From Paracoccus ravus (GTDB lineage Bacteria; Pseudomonadota; Alphaproteobacteria; Rhodobacterales; Rhodobacteraceae): a stretch of DNA of 64,000 nucleotides. The number at the start of each line of letters is the position of its first letter. The stretch's first letter is position 1. Shown here one piece after another: positions 27,727 to 36,979 of this stretch. The notes under the pieces were generated by a model. It made no database searches, was not told where the DNA came from, and saw only the letters and a program-made list of their open reading frames with translations. The position numbers were made by a program, and so were the translations under genes. Location of the stretch: contig NZ_SDEB01000001.1 of NCBI RefSeq assembly GCF_004522175.1, forward strand, positions 283,925 to 347,924, in the 5' to 3' direction.

Positions 27727-30700
27727 TCAGGCCACCAGAGCTTCCGCGCGTTTCAGATCAACGCTGACAAGCTGGCTGACGCCCTGTTCCACCATGGTCA
27801 CGCCGAACAGCCGGTCCATCCGCGACATGGTCACGGCATGGTGCGTGATCACCAGGAATCTGGTCTCGGTCCGGCGGGTCATTTCGTCCATCAGATCGCA
27901 GAAACGCGTCACATTGGCATCGTCGAGCGGCGCGTCCACCTCATCCAGCACGCAGATCGGCGCGGGATTGGCAAGGAAGACAGCAAAGATCAGCGCCAGC
28001 GCGGTCAGGGTCTGCTCTCCCCCCGAAAGCAGGCTCAGCGTCGAGAGCTTCTTGCCCGGCGGCTGGCACATGATTTCAAGCCCGGCCTCCAACGGGTCGT
28101 CGGATTCGACCAGCACCAGTCGCGCCTCCCCGCCGCCGAAGAGATGCGTGAACAAATTGGAGAAATTCTGATTGACCGCATCGAAGGCCGCCAGCAGCCG
28201 TTCGCGGCCTTCGCGGTTGAGATTGCCAATGCCCTGCCGCAGCTTGCGGATCGCCTCGGTCAGGTCGGATTTCTCGGCCCCCAGGCGGTCGCGCTCGGTT
28301 TCCAGCTCCTGCTTGTCATCCTCGGCGCGCAGGTTGACGGCCCCAAGGGAATCCCTTTGCTGGCGCAGCCGCTGGATCCGGTCCTCAAGGGCGTCAAGCC
28401 GGACATCCTCAAGCTCGCCCAGCGAGTCATGCAGCGCCTCGGGTGTGGCCTCGGTTTCCTCAAGGATACGGGCGCGGGCTGCGGCTTCCGCCTCGATTGC
28501 GGCCTCGGCGCGGGCCTGCCGTGCGGCGCGGCTCTCGCGGGCCTGAGAGGCAAGGCGCTCGGCCTCGCGTTCGGCCTCGGCGCTGATGCGCAAGCTCTGG
28601 TCGCTGGCGGACAGGGCCGCGCGGGCACGGGCCAGCCGGGCGGCGGCACGGGCCTCGGCCTCGGTCAGGGCCGCGCGGCGCTCGGCCAGAACCTCGGGCT
28701 GGGCCTCGGCCGCTTCCAACTCATGCGCCGCCTGATCTCGGCGTGCGGTCAACTCGCCCGATCGCGTCCCGGCCTGTTCCAGCCGCAGACGCCATCCGGA
28801 TTCCTCTTTGGCGATTTCTTGCAGGCGGCGGGCGCGGGCCGCGGCCTCGCGCTTCAACTCATCAAGCCGCGAGCGGCGGGTCAGCGTCGCGATCCGCGCG
28901 GCCTCGACCGCGGTCCGGGCATGCTCGAGGGCGGCAGTGATTGCCCCCCGGTCGGGAAGATCGGCGATGCTGCGCTCGGCCTCGGCAAGGCGCGTGCGCG
29001 CATCGCCCGCATCCGCCTGATGCCGCGCCAGTTCGGCCCGCGCCGATTCCGCGCGTCCCTGCACCAGCGCCAGTTCGGATTCCGCCCGCGTGACGGCACG
29101 CGCCGCCTCGGAAAACCCGCGCTCCGCGTCACGACGTGCGTCGCGGGCGCGTTTCTCGGCTTCCGTGGCGGCAGCGTGGCGCGCGCGCAGGGCCTCATGG
29201 GCGGCGGCGGTCGCCTCGGCGCGCTCACCCGCAATCTGGGCCTGACCGGTCAGTTCGGCAAGTTGGTTCACATTTTGCAGATGCAGCGCGGCCGCCGAAC
29301 CCGCGTCCTTTGCCATCACCCGCATCCCGTCCCAGCGGAACAGATCACCCGCAGGCGTCACCAGACGCTGACCCGGCGTCAGCCGAGGCTGAAGCGTCGC
29401 GCCCATCTGGACATCCGCGACCAAACCGACCTGAGACAGCCTGCGCGCCAGTTCCAAGGGGCCGGAGACTTGCGCCGAAAGGGACTCTACCCCTTCAGGC
29501 AAGGGATAGGCCGTCTCGTAACCCGGCAGCCGGTGCCAGCCCGAACCGTCCTCGCAGAGCCCGGCCGAAAGATCATCGCCCAGTGCCGCGCCAAAAGCCG
29601 TTTCATGGCCGCGCGTCACGCGGACCTGATCCAGCAAGGCGCTATCGCTGCGATCGCGGCGTTCGACCAGCCTGCGCAGCGCCGCCATCTCCGCGGCCAG
29701 CGCGGCAAACTCTCCCTCGGCCTCGGCGCGGGCGGCGCGGGCGGCGGCTTCCTCTTGTTCCAGATCGGCGCGCGCTTCCTCGGTGGCGGCGAGCGTCTCT
29801 TCCGATGCCTCGAGCCTGTCGCGGGCCGCATCCTGCGCCTCGGCCGCCTTTTCGCGGGCAAGCGACGCCACGCCCCCGGCCTCACGCGCGGCTTGCGAGG
29901 CGGTCTCGGCCTCCGCAGCCGCGCGCGTTGCGCGCTCGAGCATCTGGCGCAGGTCATGGGCCAGACGCTCGGCCGATTGGTAGCGGGCAGCGAGGCGGGC
30001 GGATTCGTCGGTCAACTGGCCCAGCTTGTCCTCGACCTCGCGCAATGCATCCGAGGATTCCTCGGCCACGCCCTCGGCGGCCTCTAGCTTTTCCTCATGC
30101 CCCTGTCCGGCCTTTTCCAACTCGCGCCGCTCCCAGTCGAGACGCTGGATCACCTCGCCGGCGTCGCGGTTCAGCGCGGATTCGCGCTCGATGTCGCGGT
30201 CGAGCTGGGCGATGCGCGCCAGAAGCGTCCGGATTGCCTGCGCCGCCCGGGCCTCGGCCTCGTCCAGAGCTTCACGTTCGACGGTGGCGCGGGACAAGAT
30301 CGCAGCCGCGACCTGCTCTTCCTCGCGCAGGGGCGGAAGCTGCTTTTCAGCCTCTTCACGGGCGGAGATGGCGCGCTTGGCGGCAGCCTCGGCCTCGGCG
30401 GCGGCGCGGATCGCCTCTTGCAGGATCGTGGCGGTCTGCGCCTTGGCCTCTTCGGCATCGGCCCAGCGGCGATAGAGCAACATGCCCTCGGCCCGGCGCA
30501 GGACGGCACCGATCTCGCGATATTTGGCGGCGGCGCGCGCCTGACGTGCAAGGCTTGCCGCCTGCGAGGACAACTGGTCCAGCGTGTCATCGACGCGGGT
30601 TAGGTTGGCCTCGGCGGCATTCAGTTTCAGTTCCGCCTCGTGGCGGCGCTGGTAAAGGCCCGAGATCCCGGCGGCTTCCTCGAGGATGCGGCGGCGCGCC

Positions 30701-31173
30701 TTGGGCTTGGCGTTGATCAGTTCCGAGATCTGCCCCTGCCGCACCAAGGCGGGCGAATGCGCTCCGGTCGAGGCATCGGCAAAGAGCATCTGCACATCAC
30801 GGGCGCGGACTTCCTTGCCATTGATGCGATAGGCCGAGCCCGCGTCGCGGGTGATGCGGCGGCTGATATCCAGCGCATCGCTCTCATTCATCCCCGCCGG
30901 GGCAAGGCGGTCGCTGTTGTCGATGGTCAGCGTGACCTCGGCATGAGCGCGGGCGGAGCGCCGGGTCGTGCCGGCAAAGATCACGTCCTCCATCCCCTCG
31001 CCGCGCATGGCGGTGGGGCGGTTTTCCCCCATCACCCAGCGCAAAGCCTCAAGAAGGTTCGACTTGCCGCAACCATTCGGTCCGACCACGCCGGTCAGTC
31101 CCTCGTGTATGACCAGATCGGTCGGGTCCACGAAGCTCTTGAAGCCGTTCAGGCGAAGCCGGTCGAAACGCAA
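27727..31173 (-). CDS. smc: Chromosome segregation protein SMC
   Basis: A 1148-residue SMC ATPase that organises and separates chromosomes. The N-terminal head has Walker A GPNGCGKSN; then a long coiled coil (Ala/Glu/Arg heptads), a hinge near residues ~490-640, returning coiled coil, and the C-terminal head with signature LSGGEQTL and Walker B VLDEVDAPLDD. The frame is open to 31341, but homology begins at LRFDRLRLNGFKSF, so a TTG start at 31173 with AGGGG ten bases upstream is the best choice. scpA and scpB are not in the window. Confidence 0.95.
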   Translation of the reverse strand: MRFDRLRLNGFKSFVDPTDLVIHEGLTGVVGPNGCGKSNLLEALRWVMGENRPTAMRGEGMEDVIFAGTTRRSARAHAEVTLTIDNSDRLAPAGMNESDALDISRRITRDAGSAYRINGKEVRARDVQMLFADASTGAHSPALVRQGQISELINAKPKARRRILEEAAGISGLYQRRHEAELKLNAAEANLTRVDDTLDQLSSQAASLARQARAAAKYREIGAVLRRAEGMLLYRRWADAEEAKAQTATILQEAIRAAAEAEAAAKRAISAREEAEKQLPPLREEEQVAAAILSRATVEREALDEAEARAAQAIRTLLARIAQLDRDIERESALNRDAGEVIQRLDWERRELEKAGQGHEEKLEAAEGVAEESSDALREVEDKLGQLTDESARLAARYQSAERLAHDLRQMLERATRAAAEAETASQAAREAGGVASLAREKAAEAQDAARDRLEASEETLAATEEARADLEQEEAAARAARAEAEGEFAALAAEMAALRRLVERRDRSDSALLDQVRVTRGHETAFGAALGDDLSAGLCEDGSGWHRLPGYETAYPLPEGVESLSAQVSGPLELARRLSQVGLVADVQMGATLQPRLTPGQRLVTPAGDLFRWDGMRVMAKDAGSAAALHLQNVNQLAELTGQAQIAGERAEATAAAHEALRARHAAATEAEKRARDARRDAERGFSEAARAVTRAESELALVQGRAESARAELARHQADAGDARTRLAEAERSIADLPDRGAITAALEHARTAVEAARIATLTRRSRLDELKREAAARARRLQEIAKEESGWRLRLEQAGTRSGELTARRDQAAHELEAAEAQPEVLAERRAALTEAEARAAARLARARAALSASDQSLRISAEAEREAERLASQARESRAARQARAEAAIEAEAAARARILEETEATPEALHDSLGELEDVRLDALEDRIQRLRQQRDSLGAVNLRAEDDKQELETERDRLGAEKSDLTEAIRKLRQGIGNLNREGRERLLAAFDAVNQNFSNLFTHLFGGGEARLVLVESDDPLEAGLEIMCQPPGKKLSTLSLLSGGEQTLTALALIFAVFLANPAPICVLDEVDAPLDDANVTRFCDLMDEMTRRTETRFLVITHHAVTMSRMDRLFGVTMVEQGVSQLVSVDLKRAEALVA

Positions 31174-31227
31174 CTGCTGGATGCCCCTTGATTGGTTCTT
31201 TTTTCTGAATTTCTGGCGAAAACCAAA

Positions 31228-31261
31228 GCAAAAGTCAATCTTTTGCACTATATGTGGATAA
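31228..31261 (-). promoter_or_regulatory. smc leader: inverted repeat plus DnaA-box-like site
   Basis: Upstream of smc a perfect 19-bp inverted repeat, GCAAAAG-TCAAT-CTTTTGC (31228-31246), is followed by TGTGGATAA at 31253-31261, which on the smc strand reads TTATCCACA, a perfect consensus DnaA box. The stretch is AT-rich against its surroundings. It lies ~55-90 bases before the proposed TTG start. Promoter hexamers here are weak. Regulation of smc by DnaA or by a factor binding the repeat is inference. Confidence 0.45.
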
Positions 31262-31342
31262 GTTCGCCGCGCCCGCCACAATATTTTCGGCCCGCCATGC
31301 GGATGAGCTGGTGATTTGCCCTGCATGCGGCGATCGCACATG

Positions 31343-31367
31343 AAAAAAAGGCCGCCCCAAGGCGGCC
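31343..31367 (-). terminator. Rho-independent terminator of the DUF6280 gene
   Basis: Read on the minus strand, a 7-bp GC stem (GGCCGCC / GGCGGCC) with a four-base loop TTGG is followed directly by seven T residues. It sits 25 bases after the stop of the DUF6280 gene and before the smc leader, so it separates the two transcripts. This is the clearest intrinsic terminator in the window. Confidence 0.9.
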
Positions 31368-31391
31368 CATACTCATTCCCACTCGGGCTGC

Positions 31392-31712
31392 TTACGCCGC
31401 GTCCGCCTCTTCGGCGGCGTGGCGGCGTTCGCTTTCCTCACGCGACAACGCGACCGAGGTGCGCACGCCCTTGGCAACGAACTCCATCAGGCCCTTTACC
31501 ACACGCTCATTCGGGTCGATCCCGGCGCAGGACAGAACCTCGCGCCCGTCGCGCGAGCGTGCCCAACGTGCAATTTGATCGGGCCCGTTGCCGTATTTTT
31601 TGTCATCCGCGATCGCGTCATCAAGCGCAGCCAGTACAACGGCAGCAAAAAGCTTGCGAGCACGTTGCCCCTGTTCAAAATTGAAAGCCGAACCATCCAC
31701 GAAATCGCGCAT
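31392..31712 (-). CDS. DUF6280-family conserved protein
   Basis: A 106-residue soluble protein that I recognise as a highly conserved small protein of Rhodobacteraceae (DUF6280): MRDFVDGSAFNFEQGQRARKLFAAVV..., then ALDDAIADDKKYGNGPDQIARWARSRDGREVLSCAGIDP. It has one cysteine, no signal peptide and no membrane segment; the charged C-terminal helix (LSREESERRHAAEE) may be a coiled coil. AGGA lies eight bases before the ATG. Function unknown. It is monocistronic, with a strong terminator downstream. Confidence 0.8.
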   Translation of the reverse strand: MRDFVDGSAFNFEQGQRARKLFAAVVLAALDDAIADDKKYGNGPDQIARWARSRDGREVLSCAGIDPNERVVKGLMEFVAKGVRTSVALSREESERRHAAEEADAA

Positions 31713-32061
31713 CTACTTATCCTGTTTTTCTTGCAGTACCGCACCAATGCGACCGGGCCCATGCCGGGTCGACAGATCGCCTGAAGCGGCGAAGCACAGG
31801 GGGGATTAGCCGATCCCGCTGCTGATTCGGTATGCCTCAACCTACATGACAGCCATGCGTTCCATGCAAAGCCAGGCAAATCCCTTGCAGCCTGTGCATG
31901 TCGTCGCAGTGGCAACACCCCCGGAAAGCCACGCCGGACCTTGACAACGCCTGAAAGACGTTTCGGTTGCGGCGAAACATGCTCATGGATATAGGGTCGC
32001 GAAACCGCGGTTCAAGAATGAGAAACGCAGGTTTTGCTCAACTTTTCCAAGGTAAACCCCT
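31713..32061. other. Intergenic region between DUF6280 gene and efp (349 bp)
   Basis: The only stretch over 300 bp without a gene. It must carry the divergent promoters of the DUF6280 gene and efp. A TTGACA hexamer at 31941-31946 faces efp, but no convincing -10 follows at 17 bases, so I do not call a promoter. I see no tRNA, no small ORF with a ribosome site and no strong stem-loop. Confidence 0.5.
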
Positions 32062-32625
32062 ATGGCCAAGATCAACGGCAATGAAATCAAGCCCGGCTTC
32101 GTGCTGGAACATGACGGCGGGCTTTGGGCCGCGGTCAAGGTCAACCATGGCAAGCCCGGCAAGGGCGGCGCTTTCGCTCAGGTGGAACTCAAGAACCTGC
32201 GCGACGGTCGCAAGCTGAACGAGCGCTTCCGTAGCGAGGACAAGATCGAGCGCGTCAGCCTCGACAACAAGGACCAGCAATTCCTGTATGAAACCGACGG
32301 CCGTCTGGTTTTCATGGATGCCGAAACCTTTGAGCAGATCGAACTCGACGCCGAACTGCTGGGCGACCGCCGGCCCTTCCTTCAGGACGGGATGACCGCG
32401 ACGGTCGAATATTATGGCGACGAGGCGCTTTCCGTCCGCATCCCGCAAAAGGTCGTCTGCAAGGTCGTTGAAACCGAGCCGGTGCTGAACGGTCAGACCG
32501 CGGCAAAAAGCTTCAAGCCCGCCATTCTCGACAATGGCGTTCGCGTCATGATCCCGCCCTTCGTCGGGGTGGACGAGGATATTGTCGTGAACACCGAACT
32601 GTTCGAATATTCCGAGCGCGCCTGA
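32062..32625 (+). CDS. efp: Translation elongation factor P
   Basis: A 187-residue factor that relieves ribosome stalling at polyproline stretches. Three beta-barrel domains are present; the loop that reaches the peptidyl-transferase centre reads [10 protein letters not shown] with lysine at residue 34, the position beta-lysylated by EpmA/EpmB in E. coli. Whether this lysine is modified here is unknown; epmA/epmB are not in the window. AAGG lies upstream of the ATG. Confidence 0.97.
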   Translation: MAKINGNEIKPGFVLEHDGGLWAAVKVNHGKPGKGGAFAQVELKNLRDGRKLNERFRSEDKIERVSLDNKDQQFLYETDGRLVFMDAETFEQIELDAELLGDRRPFLQDGMTATVEYYGDEALSVRIPQKVVCKVVETEPVLNGQTAAKSFKPAILDNGVRVMIPPFVGVDEDIVVNTELFEYSERA

Positions 32626-32727
32626 TCGCCGCAAGCTTGATGCGCAGAAAACTGCCGTTGTCCCGGTCCGATGGATCGGGGCGGCGCTGTCTTGCGTTTT
32701 TCCACATCAGGCAAGACGGAGCAGAAC

Positions 32728-33036
32728 ATGTCTCAACCCACCCTCAAGGTGACCCATGAGGACTATGGCAGCGCCGGCCGCTATGTCGCCACGCTGCCGG
32801 GGCAGGATGGTGAGGCGGAATTGACGTGGCGCGCGGGTGGTCCCGGCATCATCGTCGCCGAACATACCTATGCCCCTCCGGCAATGCGGGGAACCGGTGC
32901 GGCCAATGCACTGGCCCAACGGCTGATCGATGACGCGCGCCGTCAAGGGCTGCTGATCGTGCCGACCTGCAGCTTCATTCGCGCACAATTCGAACGTCAT
33001 CCCGAATGGGCTGACCTGCGGGCCGGCGAAGTCTAG
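32728..33036 (+). CDS. Small GNAT-type N-acetyltransferase (YjdJ-like)
   Basis: A 102-residue protein of the short GNAT group (YjdJ/NATD1-like). The acetyl-CoA binding stretch VAEHTYAPPAMRGTGAANALAQRLIDDARRQG and the C-terminal VPTCSFIRAQFERHPEWADL are characteristic. The ATG at 32728 follows GGAGCAGA. Substrate unknown. Its stop overlaps tail-to-tail with the convergent LysR gene; the two share CTAG. Confidence 0.85.
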   Translation: MSQPTLKVTHEDYGSAGRYVATLPGQDGEAELTWRAGGPGIIVAEHTYAPPAMRGTGAANALAQRLIDDARRQGLLIVPTCSFIRAQFERHPEWADLRAGEV

Positions 33037-34001
33037 GCATCCGCCCCCCGGTTGCGCAGCGCATCCTGCAGAATGGTCAGGAACGTCTGTGCCGCCGATG
33101 TCGGCACGCGGTCGCGCAGGGTGACGATGGAATAGGCCGGAACCTCAAGTTCGGGCGCCACATCCAGACAGGCTATGCGCCCTCCCTGACCCTGCACCGA
33201 GGCAAAGAGCCGGGCGGCGGCGCGCGACGTGATGCCGATGGCATCTGATTGCATCACAAAGGCCATGGTCAGCATCAGCGAACTGGTATCGATGACCTTT
33301 CCCGGAACGCCCAATCCGCGATCCAGCAGGTAGCGCTCGACGCTGACGCGCATCATGCTGCCCGGCGGCTGGATGACCCAGTCGAAGCCAAGGCAGTCCC
33401 GCAAGGTGGCACCAGAGGCCGAAACCAGCGGATGATCGGCCCGGACGATGAGCGACAGCGGCTCGGGGCCGACCGGGGCCAGATCGAAAAGCGCCGCATC
33501 GACGCGATCGGGCACCCGCCCGAGATAGAGATCAAGCTGACCCGCCAGCAGCATCCCTGCCAGCCTGTCGCTGGTTTCGACATCGATGCGGACGCGCAGG
33601 TTCGGTTCGGCCTGCTCGAGCCCCCGGACGATCGGCAGCACCAGATCCAGCGACGGCCCGGTCACCGAGCCCAGATTGACCGAACCGACCATGCCCCGAT
33701 CGATGTCCCGGACCTCGCGCCCGGCAATATCGAGATCGCGCAGCATCGAGCGTGCCCGGGCGGCAAGGCGCTCTCCGGCCGCGGTCAGGCTGATCCCCCG
33801 GCTATGACGCCGCGTCAGTTCCGCACCCACGATCCGTTCCAGATCCGACAGCAGCCGCGAGGCCGCGGGCTGGGTGATGTTCATCATCGCGGCCGCCATG
33901 CTGAGCTGGCCGCATCTTTCCACGGCAACGATCAGCGCCAATTGCCGCAACTTGATGCCGCGAGAGACAAGTTCGTCCCCCAACTCCCGGCTGGTCTTCA
34001 T
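33033..34001 (-). CDS. gbpR: LysR-family regulator of the chvE operon (GbpR-like)
   Basis: A 322-residue LysR-type transcriptional regulator: winged HTH at residues ~15-75 (LSMAAAMMNITQPAASRLLSDLE) and a LysR substrate domain (~90-300). It is divergent from a chvE-type binding protein gene, the arrangement of gbpR-chvE in Agrobacterium and Azospirillum, so it probably activates chvE in response to sugars such as galactose or arabinose. Start at the ATG 34001 is preferred over a GTG at 34019, which would run into an operator-like dyad. Confidence 0.8.
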   Translation of the reverse strand: MKTSRELGDELVSRGIKLRQLALIVAVERCGQLSMAAAMMNITQPAASRLLSDLERIVGAELTRRHSRGISLTAAGERLAARARSMLRDLDIAGREVRDIDRGMVGSVNLGSVTGPSLDLVLPIVRGLEQAEPNLRVRIDVETSDRLAGMLLAGQLDLYLGRVPDRVDAALFDLAPVGPEPLSLIVRADHPLVSASGATLRDCLGFDWVIQPPGSMMRVSVERYLLDRGLGVPGKVIDTSSLMLTMAFVMQSDAIGITSRAAARLFASVQGQGGRIACLDVAPELEVPAYSIVTLRDRVPTSAAQTFLTILQDALRNRGADA

Positions 34002-34013
34002 GGTTTTTCCGAT

Positions 34014-34058
34014 ATCCACATTTGGATGTTAGCGCTAAGATATACCACGAAAGGTATA
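34014..34058. promoter_or_regulatory. Cluster of three operator-like dyads upstream of chvE
   Basis: Three adjacent inverted repeats: ATCCA-N4-TGGAT (34014-34027), the palindrome TTAGCGCTAA (34029-34038, centred on CG-type core like LacI-family operators), and TATACC-N6-GGTATA (34041-34058). The last is centred about 63 bases before the likely chvE transcription start, where LysR activators usually bind, though its spacing is T-N12-A rather than the textbook T-N11-A. Confidence 0.6.
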
Positions 34059-34078
34059 ACGTGCTACAGAAAGCGAAA

Positions 34079-34106
34079 TTGACGCGGATAAGCGTGAAAA
34101 TATAGC
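34079..34106 (+). promoter_or_regulatory. Sigma-70-type promoter of the chvE operon
   Basis: TTGACG (34079-34084) and TATAGC (34101-34106) separated by 16 bases form a good housekeeping-type promoter reading toward chvE. It predicts a start near 34113 and a ~150-base untranslated leader before the ATG at 34264. Confidence 0.6.
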
Positions 34107-34263
34107 TTACGCAACAGGCAAGCTGCCCTATGGGCTGCTGCTGCGGCAATCGGATCCGGGACTAGGCCCGACCGACCGCATCGACGGGAGAAGCACCGGA
34201 AGATTTCACAAGGCGCCAATGAGCGCCATCTTCTGCCGTGTCCACTATATAACGGGAGGAATT

Positions 34264-35328
34264 ATGTTCAGCCTTAAGAAACTTGCTCTTGCTGCGGTAT
34301 CCGTAGCGGCCCTTTCGGCTCCGGGCTTTGCCCTGGCAGAAGGCATGGTCGGCATCTCGATGCCCACCAAGACCTCGGCCCGCTGGATCGACGACGGCAA
34401 CAACATGGTCAAGCAATTCCAGGAAGCCGGCTACGAGACCGACCTGCAATATGCCGATGACGACATTCCGAACCAGCTCGCCCAGATCGAGAACATGATC
34501 ACCAAGGGCGTGAACGTGCTGGTCATCGCCGCCATCGACGGCACCACGCTGTCGAACGCGCTGGCGAACGCCAAGGCCTCGGACATCAAGATCATCGCCT
34601 ATGACCGGCTGATCCGCGACACGGGCGACATTGACTATTACGCGACCTTCGACAACTTCAAGGTTGGCGTCGAACAGGCCAATACGCTGGTCGCTGGCCT
34701 GAAAGAGCGCTTCCCGGACGTGAAGCCGTGGAATGTCGAACTGTTCGGCGGCAGCCCGGACGACAACAACGCCTTCTTCTTCTATGACGGCGCGATGTCG
34801 GTCCTGCAGCCGCTGATCGACGACGGCTCGATCGTGGTCGTCTCGGGCCAGCAGGGCATGGACAAGGTCGGCACGCTGCGCTGGGATCCGGCGACCGCTC
34901 AGGCCCGCATGGATAACATCCTGTCCGCGAACTACACCGACAAGCAGGTCAACGGCGTGCTGTCGCCCTATGATGGTCTGTCGATCGGCATCCTGTCCTC
35001 GCTCAAGGGCGTGGGCTACGGTTCGGGCGACCTGAAGATGCCGGTCGTCTCGGGCCAGGATGCAGAACTGCAATCGGTCAAGTCGATCCAGGCTGGCGAG
35101 CAGTATTCGACCATCTTCAAGGACACCCGCGAACTGGCGAAAGTCACCGTCGGCATGGTCGATGCGATGATCAAGGGCACCGAGCCCCAGATCAACGACA
35201 CCGAGACCTATAACAACGGCGTCAAGGTCGTTCCGTCCTACCTGCTGCAACCGGTTCCGGTCACCGCGGCGAACCTGAACGAGGTTCTGGTCGGTTCGGG
35301 CTACTACACCGAAGACCAGCTGAAGTAA
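34264..35328 (+). CDS. chvE: Multiple-sugar ABC transporter periplasmic binding protein (ChvE type)
   Basis: A 354-residue periplasmic sugar-binding protein with a signal peptide (residues ~1-25, cut after ALA) and a class I type 1 periplasmic-binding fold ([50 protein letters not shown]). ChvE homologues bind arabinose, galactose, glucose and xylose; in plant-associated bacteria they also feed chemotaxis or virulence sensing. GGGAGGAA precedes the ATG. It heads the transporter-catabolism operon with mmsA and mmsB. Confidence 0.92.
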   Translation: MFSLKKLALAAVSVAALSAPGFALAEGMVGISMPTKTSARWIDDGNNMVKQFQEAGYETDLQYADDDIPNQLAQIENMITKGVNVLVIAAIDGTTLSNALANAKASDIKIIAYDRLIRDTGDIDYYATFDNFKVGVEQANTLVAGLKERFPDVKPWNVELFGGSPDDNNAFFFYDGAMSVLQPLIDDGSIVVVSGQQGMDKVGTLRWDPATAQARMDNILSANYTDKQVNGVLSPYDGLSIGILSSLKGVGYGSGDLKMPVVSGQDAELQSVKSIQAGEQYSTIFKDTRELAKVTVGMVDAMIKGTEPQINDTETYNNGVKVVPSYLLQPVPVTAANLNEVLVGSGYYTEDQLK

Positions 35329-35341
35329 TCTGATCAAAACG

Positions 35342-35375
35342 CGCCGCCGCAGGGGATGCCTCCCTTGCGGCGGCG
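35342..35375 (+). terminator. Stable intergenic hairpin between chvE and mmsA (attenuator/mRNA stabiliser)
   Basis: A 10-bp GC-rich perfect stem, CGCCGCCGCA with TGCGGCGGCG, extended inward by GGG/CCC pairing with one bulge. No T-run follows, only TATTCCTT. It lies 13 bases after the chvE stop and 30 before mmsA. Such hairpins between binding-protein and ATPase genes typically protect the upstream mRNA so that more binding protein is made; that role is inference. Confidence 0.7.
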
Positions 35376-35404
35376 TATTCCTTAGCTAGGGGCACATGGT
35401 AGCG

Positions 35405-36979
35405 ATGGACGCCATTCTGGAAATGCGGGGGATCACCAAGGAATTCCCCGGGGTCAAAGCCCTCGACAACGTCAACCTGGTCGTCAGACCCGGCGAGATC
35501 CGTGCCCTTTGCGGCGAGAACGGCGCAGGTAAATCCACCCTGATGAAGGTCCTGTCGGGTGTCTACCCGCATGGCTCCTACGACGGCGAGATCCTGTACA
35601 AGGGCAAGCCGATGGCGTTCAAAAAGATCGCCGACAGCGAACATGAGGGCATCGTCATCATCCACCAAGAGCTTGCCTTGGTGCCGCATATGTCGATTGC
35701 CGAGAATATCTTCCTGGGCAACGAGATCGCCAAGAACGGCGTGATCGACCGCCACGAGACCAACCGCCGCACCGCCGAGTTGCTGGCCAAGGTGGGTCTG
35801 CGCGAAAGTCCGGAAACCAAGGTGGGCGAGCTTGGCATGGGCAAGCAGCAGCTGATCGAGATCGCCAAGGCGCTGTCGAAAAAGGTGGAACTGCTGATCC
35901 TCGACGAGCCGACCTCATCCCTGAACGAGCATGACAGCGCAGCGCTTCTGCGCCTGCTCGCGAGTTTCCGCGAACAGGGCATGACCGCCATCATGATCTC
36001 GCACAAACTCAACGAAATCTCGGAAATCTGCGACAGCATCACCGTGCTGCGCGACGGCGCGACCGTCTCGCATCATTCGGGCATGGTGCCGGAAAGCCAG
36101 ATCATCAAGGACATGGTCGGCCGCTCGATGGACGACCGCTACCCGCCGCGCGAGCCGAAAATCGGCGAGACCATCATGCAGGTCCGCAACTGGACCGTGG
36201 CCGAAGAGGGTGGCGATGGTCGCCTGCTGGTCAACAACGCCAATTTCGACCTGAAACAGGGCGAAGTTCTGGGCATCGCCGGTCTGATGGGCGCGGGCCG
36301 CACCGAACTGGCGATGAGTCTGTTCGGTCGCTCGGTCGGCATCTTCAAGAACGGCACCGCCACGATCCACGGCAAAGAGGTCGATCTTTCGACCGTGTCA
36401 AAGGCGATCAAGGCGGGCCTCGCCTATGTCACCGAGGACCGTAAATCGCTGGGTCTGGTGCTGGACGATTCGATCCGCCGCAATATCCCGCTGGCGAATC
36501 TGCCGGGCGTGGCGCGCAATGGCATCATCGACCGCCACAAGGAAGGCAAGGTCGCGCAGGATTACCGCAAGGCAATCAATATCCGCGCGCCGTCGATCGA
36601 TCAGGCGACCGTGAACCTCTCGGGCGGCAACCAGCAAAAGGTCGTGCTTTCCAAATGGCTCTTCTCGGAACCCGAGATCCTCATTCTCGACGAGCCGACG
36701 CGCGGCATCGATGTCGGCGCGAAATACGAAATCTACACCATCATCCGTGACCTCGCGGCCGCGGGCAAATCCATCATCGTGATTTCTTCCGAAATGCCCG
36801 AGCTTCTGGGCATCACCGACCGTGTCATCGTGATGAACGAGGGCCGTCTGGTGGGCGAGATGCCCACCTCCGAGGCGACCCAGGAACGCATCATGTCGGT
36901 CATCATCAAGTCGGGCCATGACCTGACCGAGGAAGACATCACCCCCGAAGAGATCGAGGCAGAGACCGCCCATGTCTGA
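35405..36979 (+). CDS. mmsA: Multiple-sugar ABC transporter ATP-binding protein (GguA/MmsA)
   Basis: A 524-residue protein with two fused ATPase domains, as in monosaccharide importers (RbsA, XylG). Domain 1 (residues ~1-240) has Walker [10 protein letters not shown]; domain 2 has a degenerate P-loop (GLMGAGRTE), signature LSGGNQQK and Walker [12 protein letters not shown]. An ATG three codons earlier (35396) is also possible, but it lies only three bases from AGGGG. The stop overlaps mmsB by eight bases. Confidence 0.93.
   Translation: MDAILEMRGITKEFPGVKALDNVNLVVRPGEIRALCGENGAGKSTLMKVLSGVYPHGSYDGEILYKGKPMAFKKIADSEHEGIVIIHQELALVPHMSIAENIFLGNEIAKNGVIDRHETNRRTAELLAKVGLRESPETKVGELGMGKQQLIEIAKALSKKVELLILDEPTSSLNEHDSAALLRLLASFREQGMTAIMISHKLNEISEICDSITVLRDGATVSHHSGMVPESQIIKDMVGRSMDDRYPPREPKIGETIMQVRNWTVAEEGGDGRLLVNNANFDLKQGEVLGIAGLMGAGRTELAMSLFGRSVGIFKNGTATIHGKEVDLSTVSKAIKAGLAYVTEDRKSLGLVLDDSIRRNIPLANLPGVARNGIIDRHKEGKVAQDYRKAINIRAPSIDQATVNLSGGNQQKVVLSKWLFSEPEILILDEPTRGIDVGAKYEIYTIIRDLAAAGKSIIVISSEMPELLGITDRVIVMNEGRLVGEMPTSEATQERIMSVIIKSGHDLTEEDITPEEIEAETAHV

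Noticed and set aside
27700..30087. A 795-codon plus-strand frame opposite smc
   Set aside because: Low-complexity shadow of the coiled-coil coding sequence.
31713..32061. Small RNA or tRNA in the largest intergenic region
   Set aside because: No cloverleaf, no terminator and no convincing promoter pair could be seen by eye.
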